DNA of 64,000 bases from contig NZ_JAAEAA010000001.1 in NCBI RefSeq assembly GCF_010119545.1, forward strand, positions 124,001-188,000, given 5' to 3'. Below are positions 1 to 8,984 of this stretch, piece by piece. Position 1 is the first letter of the stretch; the number at the start of each line of letters is the position of its first letter. A program made the position numbers and the translations under genes. Origin of the DNA: Pontibacter fetidus (lineage in GTDB: Bacteria > Bacteroidota > Bacteroidia > Cytophagales > Hymenobacteraceae). The notes under the pieces are model-generated. The model was not told where the DNA came from. It searched no databases and saw nothing but the letters and a program-made list of their open reading frames with translations.

Positions 1-2
1 CT

Positions 3-641
3 TCACATCTGCCATTACCTGAATCTGCTTACCCGACACAGATTACAAAACAGGAAGCGGAGCGCGTAACTATAGTTTTCAAGAACGGTGAGCCGGTTGG
101 GTTGAATGATGAAATCTTTGAAAGTCCGGTACAGGTAATTCAGCGTTTGCAGGAGATTGCCGGTCCGTTTGCTATAGGCCGCGACATCCACGTGGGTGAT
201 ACCATTATCGGCATTAAAGGACGTGTTGGTTTTGAAGCTGCGGCACCAATGGTAATTATAAAAGCTCACCACACCCTGGAGAAGCATACGCTAACTAAAT
301 GGCAACTATACTGGAAAGACCAACTGGCAACCTGGTACGGTAACTGGCTACACGAAGGTCAGCTGCTGGACCCAACCATGCGCAACATTGAGGCTTTCCT
401 GGAGAGCACACAACAAACTGTAACAGGTAAAGTACATGTGCTGCTGGCGCCATATAGATTCCAGGTGGAAGGAATTGAGAGTGAACATGACCTGATGAGC
501 GATAAGTTTGGCAGCTACGGCGAAATGAACCGCGCCTGGACTGCTGACGATGTGAAAGGCTTTACCAAGATTTTTGGTAACCAAACCAAACTATATCACA
601 ACGTTAACAATACTACTGCAGCATGGGCAACGGAAAAGTAA
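3..641 (+). CDS. argG: Argininosuccinate synthase, C-terminal part (5' truncated by window)
   Basis: Cytoplasmic enzyme joining citrulline and aspartate with ATP to give argininosuccinate. About 212 residues are visible against roughly 400 for the family, and the reading frame is open to base 3, so the start lies upstream of the window. The segment GDTIIGIKGRVGFEAAAP, the following HHTLEKHTLTK and the YGNWLHEGQLLDP region are typical of the C-terminal half of ArgG. Its stop lies inside argC (19-nt overlap), which suggests translational coupling. First visible gene of the arginine operon. Identification is firm; the N-terminal ATP-binding part cannot be checked here. Confidence 0.93.
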   Translation, partial: SHLPLPESAYPTQITKQEAERVTIVFKNGEPVGLNDEIFESPVQVIQRLQEIAGPFAIGRDIHVGDTIIGIKGRVGFEAAAPMVIIKAHHTLEKHTLTKWQLYWKDQLATWYGNWLHEGQLLDPTMRNIEAFLESTQQTVTGKVHVLLAPYRFQVEGIESEHDLMSDKFGSYGEMNRAWTADDVKGFTKIFGNQTKLYHNVNNTTAAWATEK

Positions 642-1633
642 AAGCAGGTATAATTGGCGGAGCCGGCTATACAGGCGGTGAACTGCTGCGCCTGTTGCTG
701 AATCACCCGAATGTAGAGCTGGTTTTCACACACAGCAAGAGCCAGGCAGGTAAACCAGTACACATCGCGCACGCCGATCTGTTAGGCGAAACCGATCTAT
801 ACTTCAGCGACTCGTTTGATCAGGAAGTGGATGTGCTGTTTTTATGCGTTGGTCATGGCGAAGCGAAGAAGTTTTTAGCTGAGAACAGTTTTGCAGAAAG
901 CACTAAGATCATCGACCTGAGCCAGGACTTCCGTTGGAACGGGGAAGCAGGCAAAGCGCAAACTATAGATGCGGCCCGTCGTGCTTTTACTTATGGCTTA
1001 CCGGAAATGCTTCGCGAAACTATACAACAGGCACAGCACATTGCTAACCCGGGTTGCTTTGCTACGGCCATCCAACTGGCCTTGCTACCATTAGCTGCCA
1101 AAGAGTTGATCACTGATGAAGTGCATGTAAGCGGCATCACCGGTAGCACCGGTGCGGGCCAAAGCCTGAGCCCGACATCACACTATAGTTGGCGCAGTGG
1201 CAATATTTCCAACTATAAAGTGCTTAACCACCAGCACCTGAATGAGATCCGGCGAACGTTGCACGAACTACAGCCAGCGCAGGAGTTGCCTGCCATCCAT
1301 TTTGTACCGTATCGCGGGCCGTTTACGCGTGGTATACTTTGCACCAGTTACCTGCCTTGCAGCTTAACTATAGCCGAAGCCTGCGAACTATACAGCAGCT
1401 ATTACAGTACACATCCATTCGTTTGGATAAGCGACAACACTCCTGACCTGAAGCAGGTGGTAAATACCAACAAGTGTATTTTATACCTGGAGAAACAAGG
1501 CAACATGCTCGTGATCACCAGCATGATCGATAACCTGCTGAAAGGCGCATCAGGCCAGGCGGTACAAAACATGAACCTAATGTTCGGTCTGGAAGAAACC
1601 GCCGGATTAAAGCTGAAACCGGCTGGGTTTTAA
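623..1633 (+). CDS. argC: N-acyl-gamma-glutamyl-phosphate reductase
   Basis: NADPH-dependent reduction of N-acyl-glutamyl phosphate to the semialdehyde, third step of arginine synthesis. The N-terminal Rossmann motif GIIGGAGYTGGE (residues 9-20) binds NADPH and the catalytic cysteine is Cys145 in the ANPGCFATA motif. The length of 336 aa is normal. It overlaps the end of argG by 19 nt. Because the neighbouring carbamoyltransferase looks succinyl-specific, the substrate may be the N-succinyl rather than the N-acetyl form (inference). A 198-nt gap carrying a REP-like hairpin separates it from argD. Confidence 0.93.
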   Translation: MGNGKVKAGIIGGAGYTGGELLRLLLNHPNVELVFTHSKSQAGKPVHIAHADLLGETDLYFSDSFDQEVDVLFLCVGHGEAKKFLAENSFAESTKIIDLSQDFRWNGEAGKAQTIDAARRAFTYGLPEMLRETIQQAQHIANPGCFATAIQLALLPLAAKELITDEVHVSGITGSTGAGQSLSPTSHYSWRSGNISNYKVLNHQHLNEIRRTLHELQPAQELPAIHFVPYRGPFTRGILCTSYLPCSLTIAEACELYSSYYSTHPFVWISDNTPDLKQVVNTNKCILYLEKQGNMLVITSMIDNLLKGASGQAVQNMNLMFGLEETAGLKLKPAGF

Positions 1634-1650
1634 GCTATAGTTTCAGGAGA

Positions 1651-1721
1651 TGTCATCTCGAACAAAGTGAGAGATCTATCTCAAATTCAAAATAGATTTC
1701 TCGCTACAGCTCGAAATGACA
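1651..1721. repeat. REP-like hairpin repeat, copy 1
   Basis: Imperfect inverted repeat beginning TGTCATCTCGA and ending TCGAAATGACA, with inner arms GAGAGATCTAT and AATAGATTTCTC. The same architecture recurs at 3989-4063, 37859-37927 and 47673-47747, always between genes. It could act as a transcription attenuator or mRNA stabiliser between argC and argD. No transposase is nearby. Confidence 0.75.
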
Positions 1722-1831
1722 ATAGTATTGAAAACAACAATTAAACAATATAACCATCAACAATTAAAGCTATGTACGTCGAGTACTTCCTTTACTGTCT
1801 TACTTCCTACATCTAATTCAACGAATAAACC

Positions 1832-2980
1832 ATGAATCTCTTCGACGTTTATCCTGTCTTTGATATTAATCCCGTACGCGGCCAGGGCTGCTACATCTGG
1901 GACGACAAAGGTACCCGCTACCTGGACCTGTATGGCGGCCACGCTGTAATTTCAATCGGCCATAGCCACCCGCACTATGTAAAGCGCATTGCCCGCCAAC
2001 TATACGATATCGGTTTTTACTCTAACTCGGTGCAGATGCCGATGCAGGAAGAACTGGCTGCAAAAATCGGAGAGCTCAGCGGATACCCAGACTATAGTTT
2101 GTTCCTGTGCAACTCCGGCGCTGAAGCCAACGAGAATGCTATCAAGCTGGCTTCTTTTCAAACAGGCCGTAAAAAGATCATCGCTTTTAAAGGCGCTTTC
2201 CATGGCCGTACATCGGCTGCCGTAGCTGCTACCGATAACCCATCGATCATTGCACCGGTTAACGAGACAGATAACGTAGTTTTCCTGCCCCTGAACAATC
2301 TGGATGCTTTTGCGCAAGCCCTTAATGAACATGGCTCAGAACTGGCTGCTGTAATTGTAGAAGGCATACAGGGGGTAGGCGGCGTGCATATTCCGGAGCC
2401 AACTTTCCTGAAGGCGGTAGAAGCTGGCTGCAAAAAAGCCGGGGCTCTGCTGATCTTGGATGAAGTGCAGTCGGGTTACGGTCGTTCTGGTAAATTCTTT
2501 GCGCATCAGCATGCCGGTGTGAAGCCAGATCTGATCACGGTGGCAAAAGGAATGGGTAATGGTTTCCCGATAGGCGGTGTGCTGATCAGCCCGAACATTG
2601 AAGCAAAGCATGGCATGCTGGGTACTACATTTGGCGGAAATTACCTGGCCTGTGCTGCTGGTATTGCGGTGCTGGAAGTGATGGAGCAGGAGCAGTTGCT
2701 GGATAATGCCACCCGCATGGGCCAACGCCTGATGCAGGAACTACAGGCATTGCCGGGCGTACGCGAAGTGCGTGGTCAGGGCCTGATGATAGGAGTAGAG
2801 CTCGAAGAATCGTGCGCGCCGATACGAAAAGAACTATTGGAGAAACACCGCATTTTCACAGGTTCGTCATCCGACAAAAACACGCTGCGCTTGTTGCCGC
2901 CACTAACTATAAGCGCCCGGGAGATAGAAGCTTTTGTGTCGGCGTTTGAATCTATTGTTTATACCCTTCAGGAAAACTAA
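1832..2980 (+). CDS. argD: N-acyl-ornithine aminotransferase
   Basis: PLP-dependent class III aminotransferase converting N-acylglutamate semialdehyde to N-acylornithine. The PLP-binding lysine lies in ITVAKGMGNGFPIGG, preceded by the LILDEVQSGYGRSG block whose aspartate contacts the pyridine nitrogen. CNSGAEANENAIKLA is the phosphate-binding region. The length of 382 aa is typical. The ATG at 1832 follows a 198-nt gap; the gene ends 2 nt before argF', so the two are co-translated. Whether it prefers acetyl- or succinyl-ornithine cannot be read from sequence alone. Confidence 0.92.
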   Translation: MNLFDVYPVFDINPVRGQGCYIWDDKGTRYLDLYGGHAVISIGHSHPHYVKRIARQLYDIGFYSNSVQMPMQEELAAKIGELSGYPDYSLFLCNSGAEANENAIKLASFQTGRKKIIAFKGAFHGRTSAAVAATDNPSIIAPVNETDNVVFLPLNNLDAFAQALNEHGSELAAVIVEGIQGVGGVHIPEPTFLKAVEAGCKKAGALLILDEVQSGYGRSGKFFAHQHAGVKPDLITVAKGMGNGFPIGGVLISPNIEAKHGMLGTTFGGNYLACAAGIAVLEVMEQEQLLDNATRMGQRLMQELQALPGVREVRGQGLMIGVELEESCAPIRKELLEKHRIFTGSSSDKNTLRLLPPLTISAREIEAFVSAFESIVYTLQEN

Positions 2981-2982
2981 GA

Positions 2983-3936
2983 ATGAAAAAATATACTTCT
3001 GTGCACGATGTGGCCGATGTGAATGAGCTGGTTAAAGAAGCGCTGCACCTGAAAGAAAATCCATACAACTATAAAAAGCTGGGCGAGAATAAAACCCTTG
3101 GCCTGATCTTCCTGAACCCAAGCCTGCGTACGCGCCTGAGTACCCAGAAAGCCGGACAAAACCTGGGCATGAACGTGATGGTGATGAACCTGGACAAGGA
3201 AGGCTGGGCACTTGAAACGCAGGATGGCGCCATTATGAACGGTACTACGGTAGAGCACATCAAAGAAGCTGCAGCTGTGATGGGCGAGTATTGCAACATC
3301 ATCGGTATCCGTTCATTCCCGAAGCTGCAGGACCGCGAAGAAGACTATAGCGAAGACCTGCTGAACAAGTTTATCTCTTACGCCAATGTACCGGTGGTAA
3401 GCCTGGAGTCGGCTACACGCCACCCGCTGCAAAGCCTGGCAGACCTGGTAACGATAACCGAGCAAAAGCCTGCAGGTAAAAGGACTAAAGTAGTGTTAAC
3501 ATGGGCTCCGCACGTAAAGGCAATACCGCAATGTGTAGCCAACTCGTTTGCCGAATGGATGCAACAGGCCGATGTGGAGCTGGTGATTACCAACCCGGAA
3601 GGCTACGATCTGGCCGATGAGTTTACCAAAGGCGCTACGGTGCTGCATAACCAGGACGAAGCTTTGAAGGATGCGGACTTTGTATATGTAAAGAACTGGT
3701 CGAGCTACGAGCAGTATGGCAAAGTGCTGACAGATGGTGAAGGCTGGATGATGACCAACGAAAAACTGGCCCTTACCAACAACGCGAAAGTAATGCACTG
3801 CCTGCCTGTTCGTCGCAATGTAGAACTGAGCGATGAAATTCTGGACGGACCAAACTCGCTGGTACTGGAGCAAGCCATCAACCGCACATTCGCTGCGCAG
3901 GCTGTTCTGAAACGCATGCTGGAATCTTTGAACTAA
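2983..3936 (+). CDS. argF': N-succinylornithine carbamoyltransferase-like (ArgF')
   Basis: Carbamoyltransferase of 317 aa. The carbamoyl-phosphate motif is SLRTRLSTQK (residues 47-56), and ATRHPLQSLADL and MHCLPVRRNVE are further family blocks. It aligns along its length with the Bacteroides fragilis succinylornithine transcarbamylase as I remember that sequence. The residue that separates the two specificities (Glu in acetylornithine enzymes, Pro90 in the Bacteroides succinyl enzyme) is Val90 here, in NGTTVEH. Published mutagenesis at that site, as I recall it, gave succinyl preference on losing Glu, so succinylornithine is the likely substrate. It lies 2 nt after argD. Confidence 0.88.
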   Translation: MKKYTSVHDVADVNELVKEALHLKENPYNYKKLGENKTLGLIFLNPSLRTRLSTQKAGQNLGMNVMVMNLDKEGWALETQDGAIMNGTTVEHIKEAAAVMGEYCNIIGIRSFPKLQDREEDYSEDLLNKFISYANVPVVSLESATRHPLQSLADLVTITEQKPAGKRTKVVLTWAPHVKAIPQCVANSFAEWMQQADVELVITNPEGYDLADEFTKGATVLHNQDEALKDADFVYVKNWSSYEQYGKVLTDGEGWMMTNEKLALTNNAKVMHCLPVRRNVELSDEILDGPNSLVLEQAINRTFAAQAVLKRMLESLN

Positions 3937-3988
3937 GAATTTTAAGATTCAGGAATTTTAGGATTAAGCTTTAACTATAAAATAAAAC

Positions 3989-4063
3989 TGTCATCTCGAC
4001 AATAGGAGAGATCTATCACAGATTTAAGCTGATTTAGATTTCTCGCTTCTGCTCGAAATGACA
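3989..4063. repeat. REP-like hairpin repeat, copy 2
   Basis: Same family as the element at 1651-1721. It starts TGTCATCTCGAC, has inner arms GGAGAGATCTATC and TTTAGATTTCTCGC, and ends CTCGAAATGACA. It fills most of the 140-nt gap between argF' and argB and ends 13 nt before the argB start, so a hairpin could affect argB translation or readthrough. Confidence 0.75.
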
Positions 4064-4076
4064 ATTTAAGTACTTC

Positions 4077-4877
4077 ATGCAAAAACTCACGATAGTTAAG
4101 ATCGGTGGTAATGTGATTGATGATCCCCGGTTGCTGCACCGCTTTTTGGTTGATTGGGCTGCAGTAACTGGTCCGAAGTTGTTGGTACATGGTGGCGGTA
4201 AAATTGCGTCGGCCATTGGCCAGCGGCTTGGCATTGAACCTAAAATGGTGGATGGTCGACGTATTACAGATGCCGAAACGCTGGAAGTTGTAACGATGGT
4301 GTACGGTGGCTTGGTGAACAAGAATATTGTGGCGCAACTACAGGCACTTGGCAATAATGCTATCGGCTTAACAGGTGCAGACGCCAACATTATTAAAGCA
4401 GAAAAACGTCCGGTTAAAACTATAGATTACGGTTTTGTGGGTGATGTAAAAGGCCCTGAAAGTATAAATGTTGCAGCTTTGGATGCTATGCTGCAGGCAG
4501 GATTCACACCTATAGTTGCCCCGCTCACGCACGACGGAAAAGGCTCGTTGCTGAACACAAATGCTGATACAGTAGCTTCGGTTTTAGCGGTGGCGATGGC
4601 ACAAAAGTATAAAGTGCAGCTGCTTTACTGTTTCGAGAAAAAAGGCGTTTTGGAAGATGCAGCCAATGATGATTCGGTTGTAGAGTTGCTGACACCTGAT
4701 AAGTATAAAACGATGCAGGAAAAAGGGCAGGTGTTTGCAGGCATGTTACCGAAACTGGATAACGCGTTTGCCACGTTACAAAGTGGGGTAAGTATAGTTA
4801 AAATAGGGCAGTCAGAAGATGTGCTGGCGATGGCAGAAGGGAAGGCTGCCGGAACAACTATAGCCCTGGAAGCATAA
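4077..4877 (+). CDS. argB: N-acylglutamate kinase
   Basis: Amino-acid kinase family enzyme phosphorylating N-acylglutamate, second step of arginine synthesis and the usual point of feedback control. The N-terminal KIGGNVIDDP and LLVHGGGKIASAIGQRLG blocks bind phosphates. LLNTNADTVASVLAVAM and the C-terminal G-x-VSIVKIG block are family-typical. The length of 266 aa fits the short form, without the N-terminal helix seen in arginine-inhibited hexameric enzymes, so feedback inhibition by arginine is uncertain. It ends 2 nt before argE. Confidence 0.92.
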   Translation: MQKLTIVKIGGNVIDDPRLLHRFLVDWAAVTGPKLLVHGGGKIASAIGQRLGIEPKMVDGRRITDAETLEVVTMVYGGLVNKNIVAQLQALGNNAIGLTGADANIIKAEKRPVKTIDYGFVGDVKGPESINVAALDAMLQAGFTPIVAPLTHDGKGSLLNTNADTVASVLAVAMAQKYKVQLLYCFEKKGVLEDAANDDSVVELLTPDKYKTMQEKGQVFAGMLPKLDNAFATLQSGVSIVKIGQSEDVLAMAEGKAAGTTIALEA

Positions 4878-4879
4878 GC

Positions 4880-5947
4880 ATGACCACAGACCAACTATAC
4901 AAAGAATCACTAGAGCTGTTGCAGCAACTGATCAGCATTCCATCCTTTAGTCGCGAAGAAGATAAGGCTGCCAATGCCATCTATAGTTTCCTGGAGCGCC
5001 ATGGCGTAAAAGCTGAGCGACAAGGAAATAACGTGTGGGCTTATAACCAATACTTCAACCCCGAGCTGCCAACTATACTTTTAAATTCGCACCACGATAC
5101 CGTAAAACCAAACGCCGGCTATACTATAGATCCGTTCACGCCAACTATAATAAACGGCAAACTATACGGACTGGGAAGCAACGATGCAGGTGGTTGCTTG
5201 GTATCGCTGATTGCTGCATTCCTGCACTTCTATCCGAAGCAGAATCTCAACTATAATTTTATACTTGCCGCCACCGCTGAAGAAGAAATATCAGGTACAA
5301 ACGGGCTGGAGTCTATACTTACGAAACTAGGTGAAATTGACTTTGCTATAGTTGGCGAGCCTACCCAAATGCACCTGGCCGTAGCCGAAAAAGGACTGCT
5401 GGTACTGGACTGTGTAGCCCACGGCAAAGCTGGTCACGCCGCCCGCGAAGAAGGTGTGAATGCCATCTACGAAGCGTTGCAAGATATCGAGTGGTTCCGC
5501 AACTATAAATTCGAGAAAGTATCCGATACGCTTGGTCCGATAAAGATGAGCGTAACCGTAGTGCAGGCTGGTTCGCAACATAACGTAGTACCGGATACCT
5601 GTAAGTTTACCGTGGATGTGCGCGTGACCGACGCCTATAGTTTGGATGAAGTGCTCGAGACAGTGAAACAGCATGTAAAGGCAACTGTTACGCCACGCTC
5701 AGTACGTCTGCAGCCATCCAATATTCCAATTGATCATCCTATAGTTCAGGCAGGCATAAGTTTGGGGTGCAACACCTACGGTTCACCAACCACTTCCGAT
5801 CAGGCGTTGCTACGTGTACCATCCGTTAAACTGGGCCCCGGAGATTCCGCCCGCTCTCACACCGCCGACGAATACATCGAACTAAAGGAACTGGAAGAAG
5901 GCATTCGTCTCTACATCCAAATGCTGAGTATAATTAATAATGAGTAA
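4880..5947 (+). CDS. argE: M20-family N-acylornithine deacylase
   Basis: Zinc metallohydrolase of the M20 family, expected to remove the acyl group from N-acyl-ornithine or N-acyl-citrulline. Metal ligands are visible in LLNSHHDTVKP (His71, Asp73) and SNDAGG (Asp102), and the catalytic glutamates are in ATAEEEISG (134-136). VGEPTQ and a dimerisation domain follow. The length is 355 aa. It is embedded between argB (2 nt) and argH, which supports an arginine role over a peptidase role. If ArgF' uses succinylornithine, the product to deacylate is N-succinylcitrulline. Confidence 0.88.
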   Translation: MTTDQLYKESLELLQQLISIPSFSREEDKAANAIYSFLERHGVKAERQGNNVWAYNQYFNPELPTILLNSHHDTVKPNAGYTIDPFTPTIINGKLYGLGSNDAGGCLVSLIAAFLHFYPKQNLNYNFILAATAEEEISGTNGLESILTKLGEIDFAIVGEPTQMHLAVAEKGLLVLDCVAHGKAGHAAREEGVNAIYEALQDIEWFRNYKFEKVSDTLGPIKMSVTVVQAGSQHNVVPDTCKFTVDVRVTDAYSLDEVLETVKQHVKATVTPRSVRLQPSNIPIDHPIVQAGISLGCNTYGSPTTSDQALLRVPSVKLGPGDSARSHTADEYIELKELEEGIRLYIQMLSIINNE

Positions 5948-6041
5948 TGATGAATGCCTAATAGTTTAAAGTTAATCGAACACTAACTATTTTCATTTTA
6001 CATCAACAATTTAACAATCCAACAATTTAACCATCAATCAG

Positions 6042-7376
6042 ATGAAACTCTGGCAGAAAGACATACAGGTACAGGCAGAAATAGAACGTTTTACGGTGGG
6101 TAACGACCGCGAAATGGACCTGGAACTGGCACCGTTTGATATACTTGGCTCGCTGGCACACACGCGTATGCTGAACCAGGTTGGATTGTTGGAGCAACAC
6201 GATTTGGAAGCTGTGCAACGCGAGCTCAAGCAACTGTACAAAGAAGTAGCGCAGGGTAATTTTTTGATTGAAGATGACGTGGAAGATGTGCACTCGCAGG
6301 TAGAGCTGTTGCTGACCAAACGCATTGGCGAAGCTGGTAAAAAGATACACAGCGGCCGTTCGCGCAACGACCAGGTGTTGGTTGACCTGAAACTATACAT
6401 GCGCCACCAACTGCGGCAGGTAGTAGAAGCTACAGAAACTTTATTCCATACGTTGCAGCAGCTAAGTGAACAGCACAAGGCTAAATTGTTACCTGGCTAC
6501 ACGCACCTGCAGGTGGCTATGCCATCGTCCTTTGGCTTGTGGTTTGGCGCCTATGCCGAGAGCCTGATCGATGACCTGTTGGTTGTACAATCTGCTTACA
6601 AAATCAGTAACAAAAATCCGTTGGGTTCCGCAGCTGGGTATGGTTCTTCGTTCCCGCTTAATCGCCAGCTAACTACAGAATTGCTTGGTTTTGAAAGCCT
6701 GAACTATAATGTGGTGTATGCGCAGATGGGGCGTGGTAAAACCGAGCGCGTGGTGGCAACGGCACTGGCAACTATAGCTGCAACTATAGGCCGTATGGCG
6801 ATGGACCTTTGCCTGTACATGAGTCAGAATTTTGCTTTTGTGAGTTTGCCGGATGAACTGACTACCGGCTCCAGCATCATGCCACACAAAAAGAACCCGG
6901 ATGTGTTTGAACTGATCCGTGGGAAAAGCAATAAACTACAAGGTCTGCCAAACGAAATAGCACTGCAAACTGCAAACCTGCCATCAGGCTATCATCGCGA
7001 TATGCAGTTGCTGAAGGAAAGCCTGTTTCCGGCATTTAATACGATACTCGACTGCCTGCAGATGGCAAACTACATGCTGCCGAAGCTTATAGTTAAAGAC
7101 AACATCATGCAGGACGAGAAGTATAAATATGCCTTCAGCGTGGAAGTGGTGAATAACGAAGTACTGCAGGGCGTGCCTTTTAGAGACGCATACAAGAACA
7201 TTGGAGCAACTATAACCAACGGCACGTTTGAAGCGCCTACTCAAGTAAATCATACCCATGAAGGAAGCATCGGAAACCTTTGTACTGAACAAATTAATCA
7301 GCAGATGCAGCAGGTGTTACAAGGCTTTGATTTTGAAAAAGTTGATGCGGCTATAGAAGCATTGCTTGCTAAATAG
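6042..7376 (+). CDS. argH: Argininosuccinate lyase
   Basis: Final arginine step, cleaving argininosuccinate to arginine and fumarate. The fumarase/aspartase superfamily signature GSSIMPHKKNPDVFE is intact and contains the catalytic serine loop. HSGRSRNDQV and LPGYTHLQVAMPSSFG are further active-site blocks. The length of 444 aa is normal. It is separated from argE by 94 nt holding a low-complexity CAATTTAACAATC-type tract, so it may have its own promoter or simply a long spacer. Last gene of the cluster; the next gene is on the other strand. Confidence 0.94.
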   Translation: MKLWQKDIQVQAEIERFTVGNDREMDLELAPFDILGSLAHTRMLNQVGLLEQHDLEAVQRELKQLYKEVAQGNFLIEDDVEDVHSQVELLLTKRIGEAGKKIHSGRSRNDQVLVDLKLYMRHQLRQVVEATETLFHTLQQLSEQHKAKLLPGYTHLQVAMPSSFGLWFGAYAESLIDDLLVVQSAYKISNKNPLGSAAGYGSSFPLNRQLTTELLGFESLNYNVVYAQMGRGKTERVVATALATIAATIGRMAMDLCLYMSQNFAFVSLPDELTTGSSIMPHKKNPDVFELIRGKSNKLQGLPNEIALQTANLPSGYHRDMQLLKESLFPAFNTILDCLQMANYMLPKLIVKDNIMQDEKYKYAFSVEVVNNEVLQGVPFRDAYKNIGATITNGTFEAPTQVNHTHEGSIGNLCTEQINQQMQQVLQGFDFEKVDAAIEALLAK

Positions 7377-7386
7377 TAGTTTCTAC

Positions 7387-8073
7387 CTAGTTCAGGTTAA
7401 ACTTCTGCGGCTTTACGGTATTTAGTTTGCGTGAAGTCTGCAGGAGCGTGCCAACTATAAGCGCAACTATAACAGCCAGCCCAATTACAAGATAGGTGAG
7501 TACCTTCAGCATTTTTACACTTCTGTCTGCTGATTGGTATAGTTCCTGTCCCACATCGCCTTGCACCCGGATGAGCGCGTGCAACGGCGTCAGTAAATCC
7601 TGAAAAGCTTCCTGACCTTCGGTGCGGTATAGTTGCCTGGCTTCTGCTTTCTGGCCCTGGGCGCTTAGGTTTAAGATACGATCCTGTATGTCAACTAACT
7701 TCCTAAATTGTACTTTGTAAGTAGCCAGTTCCTGCAATTCCTTATCAACGAGGTAAGTGTTTTCAAATTTTTTTGCAAGCGAATCTATAGTTTGGGCGTT
7801 GGTAGTTATTTGCTGTCGCAGCCTTTTATGCTGCGAAATGTCTTCTGCCATTACATGTTCTTCTAACAACATCCGGTTCTGGTAATAGCGCTCCAGTATT
7901 TCCGAAATGTCCATTGAAGGCACCAGTCTATCCTGGTATACAGACTGGAAATTCCTGCCCACGCGCTCCATCGTGTAGCTCACAAACCAGTTGGCAAGCA
8001 CAATTATCACAAAAATAGTCGCAAATGCCAGGGCTATTTTATTGCGCTGCTTCAACCCGAAACTCCAGCTCAT
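7387..8073 (-). CDS. Two-TM four-helix-bundle sensor-like protein without a signalling domain
   Basis: Membrane protein with an N-terminal TM helix (ALAFATIFVIIVLANWFV), a roughly 150-residue helical periplasmic region rich in Gln/Glu/Arg, and a second TM (VLTYLVIGLAVIVALIVGTLL) near the C-terminus. This matches the 4HB_MCP ligand-binding module of chemoreceptors, but the protein ends about 15 residues after TM2 with no HAMP, kinase or MCP signalling domain. I chose the start at MSWSFGLKQRNK (228 aa, AAAG just upstream); a start at 8112 (241 aa) is possible. It may act as a stand-alone stress sensor or inhibitor. Function unknown. Confidence 0.75.
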   Translation of the reverse strand: MSWSFGLKQRNKIALAFATIFVIIVLANWFVSYTMERVGRNFQSVYQDRLVPSMDISEILERYYQNRMLLEEHVMAEDISQHKRLRQQITTNAQTIDSLAKKFENTYLVDKELQELATYKVQFRKLVDIQDRILNLSAQGQKAEARQLYRTEGQEAFQDLLTPLHALIRVQGDVGQELYQSADRSVKMLKVLTYLVIGLAVIVALIVGTLLQTSRKLNTVKPQKFNLN

Positions 8074-8260
8074 CTTTAAGTACGTTTGTTGTTTTGTATC
8101 TAAGATAATCATTTTGAGTTAAATAACTCTTCCGGCTACGGTTAGCTAGCTAGTACAGGCCGCTTTCATCCTATAGTATCTTATTTATTTAAAAAAACTT
8201 ATAGTTTTCTCAGCGTATAAGGGTCACACAGTATCAATCTCATTCAGAAAATTATACCTA

Positions 8261-8983
8261 TTGATTCCGATTAAGATACATACCCAACCAGACGATTCAA
8301 CCTGCGGACCTACCAGCCTACATGCTGTTTACCGGTATTTCAAGGACCCCATTCCGCTAGGCGAAGTGATAAAAGAAGTACCCTACCTGGATGAGGGAGG
8401 TACGCTGGAAGTGATGCTGGCCTGCCATGCCTTGCAGCGCGGTTATGATGCAACCATTTTCACTTATAATCTAAATGTATTTGACCCTACCTGGTTCAGC
8501 CTGTCCAACGAAGAAATTATAGCCAAACTGGAAGAGCAGCTAACCATTAAAACAGGTAAAAAACTCAAAAGAGCCTCCCTTGCTTATATCGAGTTTCTGA
8601 AACTGGGCGGCAAACTGCGTTGCGAAGACCTTACCGTAACGTTGCTTCGCACTTTTTTCGATAACGGTATACCAATGCTAACAGGTTTAAGTGCAACCTA
8701 CTTATACCGCAGTGCCCGCGAATTTGCCGACGAAGCCGGTAACTCGGTTTATGATGATGTACAGGGTTACCCGATGGGCCATTTTGTTGTGCTCTGTGGC
8801 TTTACCGATGATCTGCAGCATGTAGTAGTTGCCGATCCTTATCCAGAGAACCCATATTTTAAAAACAATTATTACGAAGTCGGACTTTCGCATCTGCTTA
8901 GCTCAATCATGTTGGGCATGTCAACCTTCGATGCAAATCTATTGGCCATAGAGCCGAAAAACACCCAAACTGAAAACACTTAA
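8261..8983 (+). CDS. C39-like papain-fold cysteine peptidase, first gene of amidoligase cassette
   Basis: Soluble 240-aa protein with a likely Cys-His-Asp triad: Cys15 in DDSTCGPTSLH, His174 in GHFVVLCG and Asp192 in VADPYPENP. This is the layout of C39-like papain-fold peptidases. The start appears to be TTG at 8261: no in-frame ATG lies in the roughly 50 nt upstream, and LIPIKIHTQ leads directly into the conserved region. It ends 1 nt before the ATP-grasp gene. Its product may hydrolyse or transfer an amide bond made by the downstream ligases (inference). There is no signal peptide, so it is cytoplasmic. Confidence 0.85.
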   Translation: MIPIKIHTQPDDSTCGPTSLHAVYRYFKDPIPLGEVIKEVPYLDEGGTLEVMLACHALQRGYDATIFTYNLNVFDPTWFSLSNEEIIAKLEEQLTIKTGKKLKRASLAYIEFLKLGGKLRCEDLTVTLLRTFFDNGIPMLTGLSATYLYRSAREFADEAGNSVYDDVQGYPMGHFVVLCGFTDDLQHVVVADPYPENPYFKNNYYEVGLSHLLSSIMLGMSTFDANLLAIEPKNTQTENT

Positions 8984-8984
8984 C

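Noticed and set aside
1651..1721. Insertion sequence or CRISPR repeat at the TGTCAT hairpins
   Set aside because: Copies are single, not in regular arrays, lack spacers, a transposase, and obvious target duplications.
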